A stretch of DNA of 6,815 nt from Pseudomonadota bacterium (GTDB taxonomy: Bacteria > Pseudomonadota > Alphaproteobacteria > Sphingomonadales > Sphingomonadaceae). Where the stretch lies: contig JAFAED010000207.1 in NCBI GenBank assembly GCA_023424275.1, forward strand, positions 1 through 6,815. The letters are read 5' to 3'. Below are positions 1 to 6,271 of this stretch, one piece after another (position 1 is the stretch's first letter; every line of letters begins with the position of its first letter). The notes under the pieces were generated by a model. The model was not told where the DNA came from, made no database searches, and saw only the letters and a list, made by a program, of their open reading frames with translations. A program made the position numbers and the translations under genes.

Positions 1-538
1 CGACGGCATAGAGGATATTGTCATAGGCATAGGCCGAACGGAAACTCGTCTTGGGCTTGAGGTAAGCGACGCGTTCCACCGTCTGCTTGCGTGTCAGATG
101 CGTGCGCGGCACGAACATCAGGTCGCCCTGTCCGAGCCCGAGCCCGCTCCTGTGGACGAGCAGGTCGCGGATCGTGATTTCGCGCGTGACCCATGCGTCA
201 TACATGCGGAACCAGGGCATATGCTTGATGACGGGATCGTCCCACGCGATCTTGCCTTCGTCGACGAGGATCGCGAGCGCAGCGGCGGTCATCGCCTTGC
301 CCGTCGAGCCGGTCTGGAAGATCGTCTGCCCATCGACCGGCGCGCTCTCGCCGATCTTGCGTACGCCCCAGCCGCGCGAGAGCGTCGTCTTGCCATCCTC
401 GACGATCGCGATCGACACGCCCGCCGCGCCGACTTTCTTGCGAAGCGCCTCGACGCTTTCGCCGATATCGGCAGGCGGTTCGGCCCATGCGGGCGCAGCG
501 ACAGACAGCAGCAGCGACAGGGCGAGCAGGCGTTTCAT
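1..538 (-). CDS. Class C beta-lactamase / PBP-like serine hydrolase, N-terminal part (gene runs off the left edge)
   Basis: Partial gene with 179 residues visible. It begins with a Sec signal peptide (MKRLLALSLLL then APAWA, cleavage near residue 19), so the product should be exported. A serine-hydrolase domain of the beta-lactamase class C / D-aminopeptidase type follows. The SxxK nucleophile motif is S78-T-G-K81 within FQTGSTGKAMT, and a YxN motif Y172-D-N174 lies just before the window ends. The segment TIRDLLVHRSGL (122-133) is typical of the family. The third motif (HxG or KTG) is outside the window. The ATG at 538 overlaps the permease stop in ATGA, and GGAG lies 8 bases upstream within the permease gene. 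Family members include beta-lactamases, DD-peptidases, D-aminopeptidases and esterases. The sequence cannot separate these, but the D-glutamate context favours a peptidase acting on D-residue peptides. The fold is confident; the substrate is not. Confidence 0.88.
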   Translation of the reverse strand, partial: MKRLLALSLLLSVAAPAWAEPPADIGESVEALRKKVGAAGVSIAIVEDGKTTLSRGWGVRKIGESAPVDGQTIFQTGSTGKAMTAAALAILVDEGKIAWDDPVIKHMPWFRMYDAWVTREITIRDLLVHRSGLGLGQGDLMFVPRTHLTRKQTVERVAYLKPKTSFRSAYAYDNILYAV

Positions 539-1674
539 GGCAGGGTCTCCATAGGGCGAGCGGGCGCCGGGCGCAGCAGGCGCCAGACACCGATGGTGAT
601 GAGCGGCACGACGAAAGTCGCGAGGAACAGCCAGGCGAGGAAGCGATATCCGCTGGCGATGAGGTCGACGAGGCCGACGCGCGCCGCGACGAACATGCAG
701 CCGACCAGCACGACGCTGCCGATCGTCGCACGCGCGCCGGTACCGAGCGGCGGGCGTCCGCGCGCTTCGATGACGCCCGACACGCGCTCGTTGATCGCGT
801 GGATCGCCCCGACGCCGCTTTCGAGCAGCGCGGCGAAGATCATCAGCTGGAACAGGATGTGGAAGCCCGGCACCGCCATCTGCCGCAGCAGGAAATCCGA
901 AGGCAGCGTTTCCGATCCGATCGCGGGATAGAAGGCCATCATCGCGACAAAGAAGAGGATCGCGGGCAGCATGGTCAGCGGGCCCGCAATGAACCCCGCG
1001 ACGACCGCGTCGCGCTGGCTGGTGAGGTGCCGGAGGACCGGGAGGATGACGACCGCACCGACAATATTATAGCTGGCGTAGGTAATCCCGCCCGAGATCC
1101 AGTTCCCCGATGGCGGCGGCGCGCTGGCAAAACCCTCGCCGATCAGACCGCCAAAACTCGAAAGCGCAAAGATAAGGAACAGCGCGTAGACGGCGTAGAT
1201 CAGCATCGAGGCATATTTGAACAGGGTCTCGACAATGGTTGCGCCAAAGGCGGTGAAGGCGACGATGCTGGCCGCGAGCACCACCGATCCGGCCAGTTCG
1301 GGCCAGCCGAAGGTCGCCGCGCCGATCGCACCCGCCGCAGCGCCGAACACCGCGAGGATGAGAACGACGAAGATCAGATAGGCGATCTCGAAAGCGATCC
1401 ATCCCGGACCGAGCAGCTTTTCGAAGAAGCTGCGATAATCATAGGCGTGCATCTGACGCGCGAGCGCGAAGGTCAGCGCGGCGACGACGCTCCAGATCAG
1501 CGTCGCGAGCAACATGGCGGAAAGCCCGCCCCACGGCCCCGACGGGACGAAATATTCGGCCAGCTCACGCCCCGTCGCATAACCACCGCCGATAATGACG
1601 GCTTTCAATGCGAAACCGGGCAGCAGGAAGCGCTGGAACCAGCTCGCCCTGCCGCCCGTCTCGCCCACACTCAT
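535..1674 (-). CDS. YkvI-family (COG3949) inner-membrane protein, putative amino-acid permease
   Basis: The product is 379 residues, highly hydrophobic, with about ten predicted membrane helices (roughly 20-43, 48-73, 90-117, 128-148, 154-173, 196-217, 224-250, 270-290, 314-334 and 343-365). The glycine-rich GGGYATGREL at 29-38 in the first helix matches in style the GAGFASGQE signature of YkvI proteins. These are uncharacterised proteins thought to be related to the LeuT-fold amino-acid transporters, where such a break in helix 1 forms the substrate site. A conserved-looking SYNIVGAVVILPVL lies at 201-214. The ATG at 1674 overlaps the TGA of the upstream DUF1611 gene (ATGA). No clear Shine-Dalgarno sequence precedes it, so translation is probably coupled. 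Its position between the DgcN-like gene and a secreted hydrolase suggests uptake of D-glutamate or a small peptide, which is inference. The membrane-protein call is sure, the family call fairly sure and the substrate unknown. Confidence 0.8.
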   Translation of the reverse strand: MSVGETGGRASWFQRFLLPGFALKAVIIGGGYATGRELAEYFVPSGPWGGLSAMLLATLIWSVVAALTFALARQMHAYDYRSFFEKLLGPGWIAFEIAYLIFVVLILAVFGAAAGAIGAATFGWPELAGSVVLAASIVAFTAFGATIVETLFKYASMLIYAVYALFLIFALSSFGGLIGEGFASAPPPSGNWISGGITYASYNIVGAVVILPVLRHLTSQRDAVVAGFIAGPLTMLPAILFFVAMMAFYPAIGSETLPSDFLLRQMAVPGFHILFQLMIFAALLESGVGAIHAINERVSGVIEARGRPPLGTGARATIGSVVLVGCMFVAARVGLVDLIASGYRFLAWLFLATFVVPLITIGVWRLLRPAPARPMETLP

Positions 1675-2711
1675 GCGAGAATATTTTCGACAAGCGCCTC
1701 GAACGCCGCGCCGCCGCGGATCGGGTCGGCGACCGGCAGCCCGAGCCGCTCGCTTTCAGCGGCCATCAGCTTTTCGGCGGTTTCGGCGTCATAGCTCGAC
1801 GTGTTGAAGCTTACGCCCCCGCATCGGATCGCGCGATTGGTCCGGCTGCCGAGACGGATCGTCATGTCGATGACATCCTCGACCGACGGCAGCGCAAAGC
1901 TTTCCATGCCAAGGATGACCTTGCGCGTCGGATCGTGGCAAACGACGAAGACATCGGGCTGGCTGCCGTGGAGCAGGCCGAGCGAAACGGCGGCGTAAGC
2001 GGGGTTGAAGATCGACCCCTGCCCTTCGATCAGGTCCCAGTGATTGTCGGGCGCGTCGGGGCTCAGCATCTCGGCGGCGCCGGCCTCGAAATCCGACACC
2101 ACCGCGTCCATCGGCATGCCGCCGCCGGCGATCATGATCCCGGTCTGGCCCGTTGCCCGGAAATCGGCGTCGACGCCGCGTTCGACGAAAGCCCGGTGCA
2201 GCGCGAGCGCGGTATATTTCTTGCCGAGCGCACAGTCGGTGCCGACGGTGAGCAGCCGTTTGCCGCTCCGCTTGCGGCCGGTCCCGATCGGGATCGACGT
2301 CGGCGGCGTACGAACGTCGATCAGCCGCTGCCCGGTCCGCCGCGACGCCTCGACAAGCGCCGGGATGCTCGTCAGCCGGGTGTGAAGCCCACTGACGATG
2401 TCTAGCCCCGCCTCCATCGCCTCGACGAGCACCGCCACCCAGGCGTCGCCGATGATCCCGCCCTGGTTGGCGACCCCGATCACCAGCGACCGCGCACCGG
2501 CGGCGCGCGCTTCGCCGGGCGAAAGCGTCGGCAGGCCGGCGCTGACCGAACAGGCACCGATGCCATATTCGCCGACGCAGCGATCGGCCGCCCAATCGGC
2601 GAGCCCGAAGGCCGTCTTGGCATAACCGGCCTCGGTCGTGTCGCCGAGGAACAGCAGATAAGGCTGCGGCAGGGTCAGGCTGTCGGCCAGCCTGCCGAGG
2701 GGCGCGTTCAT
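1671..2711 (-). CDS. dgcN: DUF1611 family protein, DgcN-type N-acetyltransferase (D-glutamate to N-acetyl-D-glutamate)
   Basis: The product is a 346-residue cytoplasmic protein of the DUF1611 family. Its N-terminal Rossmann-like domain (about 18-135) contains YLLFLGDTTEAGYAKTA and GVANQGG (79-85). The C-terminal domain carries the P-loop-like GTDCALGKKYTA (157-168), with TGQTGIMIAGGGMPMDAV (187-204), EGQGSI (229-234) and HDPTRK (259-264). Named DgcN members acetylate D-glutamate as the first step of a D-glutamate breakdown route, after which DgcA racemises N-acetyl-D-glutamate. A DgcA-like gene ends at 6270 in this same cluster, which supports the specific name over the broad older label of NAD-dependent epimerase. 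The frame stays open to 2810, but ATG 2711 is preferred: it has GGGAG 8 bases upstream and follows the receptor stop by 19 bases, and the longer form would have a basic, low-complexity extension overlapping the receptor. Its end overlaps the permease start by 4 bases. Not experimentally supported here. Confidence 0.86.
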   Translation of the reverse strand: MNAPLGRLADSLTLPQPYLLFLGDTTEAGYAKTAFGLADWAADRCVGEYGIGACSVSAGLPTLSPGEARAAGARSLVIGVANQGGIIGDAWVAVLVEAMEAGLDIVSGLHTRLTSIPALVEASRRTGQRLIDVRTPPTSIPIGTGRKRSGKRLLTVGTDCALGKKYTALALHRAFVERGVDADFRATGQTGIMIAGGGMPMDAVVSDFEAGAAEMLSPDAPDNHWDLIEGQGSIFNPAYAAVSLGLLHGSQPDVFVVCHDPTRKVILGMESFALPSVEDVIDMTIRLGSRTNRAIRCGGVSFNTSSYDAETAEKLMAAESERLGLPVADPIRGGAAFEALVENILA

Positions 2712-2719
2712 AAGGCTCA

Positions 2720-2724
2720 CTCCC
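2720..2724 (-). promoter_or_regulatory. Ribosome binding site supporting the dgcN start at 2711
   Basis: GGGAG lies 8 bases before ATG 2711, within the 19-base gap after the receptor stop (2733-2731). It supports this start over in-frame starts further upstream that would overlap the receptor gene. Confidence 0.65.
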
Positions 2725-2730
2725 AAATTC

Positions 2731-5040
2731 CTAGAAGGCTGCGCCGAGCGTGAAGCCGACGGTCCGCGGCCGGATGGGAGCGACCAGCACCGCAGTTCCC
2801 GGGCGCGCACCGAACGATCCGGCGCTCGTCAAAGCCAGACTGTTGGTCAGATTCTTGGCATAAACGGATAGGTTGAAGCGGTCGAACTGAATCCCCGCGC
2901 GCAAATCGACCACCGCCTGGCCGTCGATCGTCAATCGCCGTCCGAACGTCGTCTGATAGGCGTCGTCGAAATCGGTGAGTTGCTCGCTCGAGAGCCTGAC
3001 ACTACCGCCGACATAGGCCGTCAGATCGCCGCCGAGCGACCATTCATAGTCTGCCGACACATTGGCCGCCCATTCGGGCGCATAGGGCAACCTATCGCCG
3101 GCGAAGCCGCCATTGCCGGCCGGCAAATCCTGATCGAGCTTGGCGTCGTTATAAGCAAGATTCAGGACGACATCGAGCCCCCGCGCCGGTCGCAAGGTGG
3201 CGGTGATTTCTGCTCCCTTGCTGCTGGCGCTGTCCCCGTTACCGTCGGCGCTGACCGGACCGATCGCCGTGTCATAGGTCACCAGCACCTGAATATCGCG
3301 CCAGTCGAGATAATAGACCGATGCGTCGATCGCGAAGCTGCGATCCGACGTTTCGGTACGGAATCCCGCCTCATAGCTGACAAGCGTGTCCGCACGATAT
3401 TGCGAAGGGAAATTGGGTCCAGCGCCCGGCGGCACGACATTGGGCCCACCGGGGCGATAGCCCTTTGCCACGCGGGCATAAAGCGTCGTGTTGTCATTGA
3501 GTTCGAAACGAGGCGCAACGGACCAGGTAAACACATTTTCCGACGATTTTCCGTTCACGACATCGGGGATGACGGTCGCACCGGAGAAAAACAGCAGCGA
3601 TCCGTCGAGTACCTGGTTGGTTCGCTGTTTGTTGTGGCTGTAGCGCCCGCCCGCAGTGATATCGAAGCGCGGCGACAAATGCCAGGTCACGCTACCGAAA
3701 CCCGCATATTCCTTGTATGTCGAATCGAGCTCGGCACTGAGGAAATTGGGGAAGGTAACGTCGGCACCGTTCGGTCCCGCCGGAAGCGTCAATGTCGGAT
3801 CGATCGCTTCTCCGGTCGAAAGGACAAACGGAAGATATCGCTGAAACAGCCTGCCCTTCTCATGCGTGTAGTAGCCGCCGATGAGCCATTCGAAACTGTC
3901 ATTGTCTGACGACTGGAGCCGCAGTTCCTGCGTGAACTTCTTTTGCCCGGCGAGTGCCGGGAATGTCGTACCAAGCGGAGGGACGCCCGGCCCCCCGTAA
4001 ATTGCATCGGCGATGCCGGCGAGTTGATAGCTGGCATCGTAAATCTGGCGCTGGGTAAGCTTACCGTAACTGGTGACCGAGGTGAGCGAAACAGGTCCGA
4101 AATCCCAATCGACGACACCATTATAGAGTCGGTAATCGACATCATTCTGTTCGGGAAAAAACTCCGAACGGGTAAGGCGTCCTGCGGTCGACGCGCCGCT
4201 GTTGGGATCGGTCGCCAGCGGCTCCAGGGTTACGGGGTCGGCGTCGAACGTCCCCTGCGAGTTGGCTCGGATATTCTGCGCGATCGCCGTCAGCCGGACC
4301 GACAGCGCTTCGCTGGGCTTGAACAATAGCGATGCGCGCCCGCCGTAGCTTTCATAATCATTGGCATCGTCGCGATCGATGCCAACCGTGTCGATAAATC
4401 CGCCGACCTTGCGATAATATCCACTTGCCCGCAGCGCTATCGTGTCACCCAGCGGCACGTTGAGCACGCCATTCGCGTTCCATCCGGTGTCGCCGCCCTT
4501 GGTAATTTCGGCGCCACCCTGCGCGCGGCCTTCTAACGTTCCAAGCTTCGGCGCGACCGTCACGAATTTGAGCAGGCCGCCCAGTGAATTGGCTCCATAA
4601 AGCGTTCCCTGCGGCCCGCGAAGGATTTCGACCCGCTCGATATCGAATGTATCGATATCGCCAGCCAACACCGCGCCGTTACTTTGCCCGGTACTCGGGC
4701 CAAATGGCGTATCGTCGACATAGACGGCGGCGGTCGGGCTGGCGCCGCCGGTGTTGATCCCGCGAAGTACGATGCGGGTTTGGCCGGGATTGGCCTGCTG
4801 CAAACTAAGCCCGGGGACGAGCGCCGCATAGTCGACGAAACTCGTCGCCGCCTGTTGTTCGAGCCGCTCACCGCCGATAACCGAAATCGACTGCGGGATT
4901 TCCGCCAGTGTCTGTACGCGTTTTTGGGCAGTCACGACGATTTCATTCGGCGCTTCACTGTCCGCTGCCTCTTCGGCGTAAGCCGGCATCGCGGCCATCA
5001 GTGCGGCCATGCTTCCAGCGATCAAAAATCCTTGTTTCAT
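2731..5040 (-). CDS. TonB-dependent outer-membrane receptor
   Basis: The product is a complete 769-residue receptor. A Sec signal peptide (MKQGFLIAG then MPAYA) should be cleaved after residue 22. The TonB box EIVVTAQKR lies at 33-41. The plug domain follows (about 50-165), with IPQSISVIGGERL, the VYVDDTPFG stretch and the strongly conserved IERVEILRGPQGTLYGANSLGG. The rest is a beta-barrel with alternating strands, ending in VGFTLGAAF with the terminal phenylalanine needed for outer-membrane assembly. The architecture fits energy-dependent uptake through ExbBD-TonB. There is no N-terminal signalling extension, so it should not control an anti-sigma factor directly. The frame extends to 5085, but ATG 5040 starts exactly at the signal peptide, with GGGGG 7 bases upstream overlapping the end of the M19 gene, 4 bases away. 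The neighbours suggest a peptide or D-glutamate conjugate as ligand rather than a siderophore; this is inference. Confidence 0.96.
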   Translation of the reverse strand: MKQGFLIAGSMAALMAAMPAYAEEAADSEAPNEIVVTAQKRVQTLAEIPQSISVIGGERLEQQAATSFVDYAALVPGLSLQQANPGQTRIVLRGINTGGASPTAAVYVDDTPFGPSTGQSNGAVLAGDIDTFDIERVEILRGPQGTLYGANSLGGLLKFVTVAPKLGTLEGRAQGGAEITKGGDTGWNANGVLNVPLGDTIALRASGYYRKVGGFIDTVGIDRDDANDYESYGGRASLLFKPSEALSVRLTAIAQNIRANSQGTFDADPVTLEPLATDPNSGASTAGRLTRSEFFPEQNDVDYRLYNGVVDWDFGPVSLTSVTSYGKLTQRQIYDASYQLAGIADAIYGGPGVPPLGTTFPALAGQKKFTQELRLQSSDNDSFEWLIGGYYTHEKGRLFQRYLPFVLSTGEAIDPTLTLPAGPNGADVTFPNFLSAELDSTYKEYAGFGSVTWHLSPRFDITAGGRYSHNKQRTNQVLDGSLLFFSGATVIPDVVNGKSSENVFTWSVAPRFELNDNTTLYARVAKGYRPGGPNVVPPGAGPNFPSQYRADTLVSYEAGFRTETSDRSFAIDASVYYLDWRDIQVLVTYDTAIGPVSADGNGDSASSKGAEITATLRPARGLDVVLNLAYNDAKLDQDLPAGNGGFAGDRLPYAPEWAANVSADYEWSLGGDLTAYVGGSVRLSSEQLTDFDDAYQTTFGRRLTIDGQAVVDLRAGIQFDRFNLSVYAKNLTNSLALTSAGSFGARPGTAVLVAPIRPRTVGFTLGAAF

Positions 5041-5044
5041 CGTC

Positions 5045-6187
5045 TTACCCCCAGACTTGGGCGAGCAGGCGGCGGAAATTGCCACCGAGCACGGCCCGGA
5101 TGTTGTCGTTCGAATAGTTGCGGCGAATGAGTTCTTCGGTGAGGTCGAAGACCTTCAGCGGATGGTCGAAACCGTCGATGTCGATCTTGTCGCGAAAGGC
5201 GTAGCTGCCCTTGTAGCTGCCCTTGAGCGCGGCATATTCCGCCGGGGCCATGTCGTCATAACCGTGCAGGTCAGCGTCCGAACCGATACCGACATGATCG
5301 ACGCCGACCAGCTTTGCGACATGGTCGATATGATCGGCCATATGCCCGACATTGGTCGGATCGCTGGTGCGGACGAACATGCGCACGCCGGTGATTCCCA
5401 TCACCCCGCCCTTTGCCGCCAGCGCCTTGATCGCTGCGTCGGTCTTCACACGAGGATGATCGACGAGCGCGCGCGCATTGCTGTGCGTGATCGCGATCGG
5501 CCCCTTGGCAATCTCGATCGCGTCCAATGTCGTCTTGTCGCCGCAATGCGACACGTCGATCAGCATGCGCTGCTTTTCCATCTCGGCGATGATCGCGGCA
5601 CCATAGTCGCTGACCCCGCCGTCGATGCGCTCGGTGCTGCCCGAGCCGATCAGATTCTGGCTGTTGTAGGTGAGCTGGGCGCAGCGCAGGCCAAGACGGC
5701 GGAACAGCGCGACATCCTCGATCTTTTCGAAATGCTCGGCATTCTGGATGCCCATGATGACCGCCGCCTTGCGGTCGGCCTTGGCGCGGTCGAGATCCGA
5801 CACGCCGTCGACGAGCGTGAAGACATGGCTGTTGCGTCCTGCGAAGCCCTGCCAGGCGGCGAGATATTCGAGTGCCTGCGCTTTCGCATCGGGACCGCCA
5901 AGACCGTAGGCATTGTGAAAGCCGGTGATACCCGACGCCCGGAATTCGGCCGCCTCGGCGTCGGTCAGTCGGTGCGCGACATAATTGGGGTCCAGCGTGA
6001 TCTTGAGCGGCGCCAGCATGTCGATGACAAGCGACGAGGCGATGAGGTCGACCGCGCGGCGCGAATAGGTTTTCGCCGGCGCGGCCGCGAAAGCGAAGGC
6101 CCCGCGGTTCACCATCGGCGCGGACAAAGCGACCCCGACCGCGCCCGCGAGTGCCGCGCGGCGCGTCATCGGGAATGACGACGTCAT
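5045..6187 (-). CDS. Tat-exported M19 (membrane/renal dipeptidase) family protein with altered metal site
   Basis: The product is 380 residues, a usual M19 length, with a TIM-barrel amidohydrolase-like fold. A twin-arginine signal starts it: MTRRAALAGAVGVALSAP (7-24), so it should be exported folded to the periplasm or anchored there. M19 landmarks are RRLGLRCAQLTYN (163-175), LIDVSH with H214, IAITHS with H235, HPRVK with R246, HVGIGSDADL with D304, and the C-terminal LGGNFRRLL (367-375). The first metal motif (DGHND in classical enzymes) reads VIDMLAP (54-60), lacking both ligands. The bridging glutamate position reads GIQNAEH (146-152), with Q148 in place of Glu. Binuclear dipeptidase activity is therefore uncertain. 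ATG 6187 has GGGAGG 5 bases upstream; an in-frame TTG at 6202 lies upstream of that site and is unlikely. ATG 6169 would give a shorter Tat leader. It is the first gene of the run ending in the serine hydrolase. Family assignment is strong, activity open. Confidence 0.9.
   Translation of the reverse strand: MTSSFPMTRRAALAGAVGVALSAPMVNRGAFAFAAAPAKTYSRRAVDLIASSLVIDMLAPLKITLDPNYVAHRLTDAEAAEFRASGITGFHNAYGLGGPDAKAQALEYLAAWQGFAGRNSHVFTLVDGVSDLDRAKADRKAAVIMGIQNAEHFEKIEDVALFRRLGLRCAQLTYNSQNLIGSGSTERIDGGVSDYGAAIIAEMEKQRMLIDVSHCGDKTTLDAIEIAKGPIAITHSNARALVDHPRVKTDAAIKALAAKGGVMGITGVRMFVRTSDPTNVGHMADHIDHVAKLVGVDHVGIGSDADLHGYDDMAPAEYAALKGSYKGSYAFRDKIDIDGFDHPLKVFDLTEELIRRNYSNDNIRAVLGGNFRRLLAQVWG
5201..5224. 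repeat. Perfect 12-base tandem duplication inside the M19 gene
   Basis: GTAGCTGCCCTT occurs twice head to tail (5201-5212 and 5213-5224). On the coding strand it gives KGSYKGSY (residues 322-329), a four-residue in-frame repeat between the GSDADL metal motif and the C-terminal helices. It looks like a recent slippage duplication in a loop and keeps the reading frame. Confidence 0.8.
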
Positions 6188-6191
6188 TCCA

Positions 6192-6200
6192 TCCTCCCTC
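6192..6200 (-). promoter_or_regulatory. Strong ribosome binding site that fixes the M19 gene start
   Basis: GAGGGAGGA on the minus strand contains GGGAGG ending 5 bases before ATG 6187. It is the best Shine-Dalgarno match in the window. It lies downstream of an in-frame TTG at 6202 and so excludes that codon as the main start. Confidence 0.8.
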
Positions 6201-6218
6201 AATGAAATCTCAATTCAA

Positions 6219-6248
6219 AGACTATTGTCCTAATCGGAAAATTGTCAA
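6219..6248 (-). promoter_or_regulatory. Possible promoter of the M19-receptor-dgcN-permease-hydrolase operon
   Basis: On the minus strand, a perfect TTGACA lies at 6248-6243. Eighteen bases further on is TAGTCT (6224-6219), which keeps the T, A and final T of a -10 box. AATAGT at 6226-6221 is an alternative with 16-base spacing. Either places the start of transcription about 25-30 bases before the ATG at 6187. The -35 box is convincing and the -10 box weak. It sits in the only spacer of the cluster longer than 20 bases, so it is the most likely place for a promoter separate from the dgcA transcript. Confidence 0.45.
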
Positions 6249-6271
6249 CCCGTTTAGGACATCATATTGTC
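6224..6271 (-). repeat. Three direct copies of GACAAT in the intergenic spacer
   Basis: GACAAT occurs on the minus strand at 6271-6266, 6246-6241 and 6229-6224, that is with 25- and 17-base steps. The first copy overlaps the stop codon of the dgcA-like gene, the second overlaps TTGACA, and the third overlaps the edge of the inverted repeat and the possible -10 region. They may be half-sites for a regulator, but a six-base word in an AT-rich spacer can recur by chance. Confidence 0.35.
6226..6261. repeat. Inverted repeat (12-base arms) overlapping the putative -35 box; candidate operator
   Basis: The left arm TGTCCTAATCGG (6226-6237) and right arm CCGTTTAGGACA (6250-6261) match at 11 of 12 positions, with a 12-base centre at 6238-6249. 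The dyad axis falls on the TTGACA box, so a protein bound here would be placed to block or control RNA polymerase. It begins 9 bases after the dgcA-like stop. Neither strand has a run of T after the stem, which argues against an intrinsic terminator. The regulator is not in the window. A hairpin affecting mRNA stability between the two genes is the alternative. Confidence 0.6.

Larger units (their letters stand above)
1..6202 (-). other. Predicted operon: M19 protein, TonB receptor, dgcN, YkvI-like permease, serine hydrolase
   Basis: Five genes in one direction are joined by gaps of 4 and 19 bases and two 4-base ATGA overlaps (1671-1674 and 535-538), with no terminator-like hairpin between them. 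Co-transcription is therefore very likely. The dgcA-like gene upstream is in the same direction, 82 bases before the M19 start codon, and may be transcribed through or separately. Three of the five products carry export signals (Tat, Sec, Sec), one is an inner-membrane protein, and one is cytoplasmic, which matches an import-and-breakdown chain from outside to inside. Confidence 0.8.

Noticed and set aside
487..1794. Long open frame of 435 codons on the plus strand opposite the permease
   Set aside because: The product is an extreme Arg/Asp/Glu/Gln-rich low-complexity chain, as expected when hydrophobic membrane codons are read from the other strand. The minus-strand product has clear membrane helices and coupled starts.
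1608..2405. Plus-strand open frame opposite dgcN
   Set aside because: No domain or ribosome site; it overlaps two well-supported minus-strand genes and is an antisense shadow.
2712..2810. Longer N-terminus for the DUF1611 protein
   Set aside because: The extra 33 residues are basic and unlike the family, overlap the receptor gene, and lie before a good GGGAG site placed for ATG 2711.
4638..4660. Two CGATATCG palindromes 7 bases apart
   Set aside because: They lie inside the receptor plug and encode the conserved DIDTFDIERV stretch. The symmetry follows from repeated Asp-Ile codons, so a regulatory role is not supported.
5009..6178. Long open frame of 389 codons on the plus strand opposite the M19 gene
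   Set aside because: Its translation is rich in Arg, Asp, His and Ala, with no recognisable domain, signal or ribosome site. It mirrors the GC-rich codon pattern of the clearly real minus-strand gene.
6226..6261. Intrinsic terminator after the dgcA-like gene
   Set aside because: The stem is plausible, but neither strand has a T-run after it, the loop is 12 bases and the core is not especially GC-rich. An operator or processing hairpin fits better.
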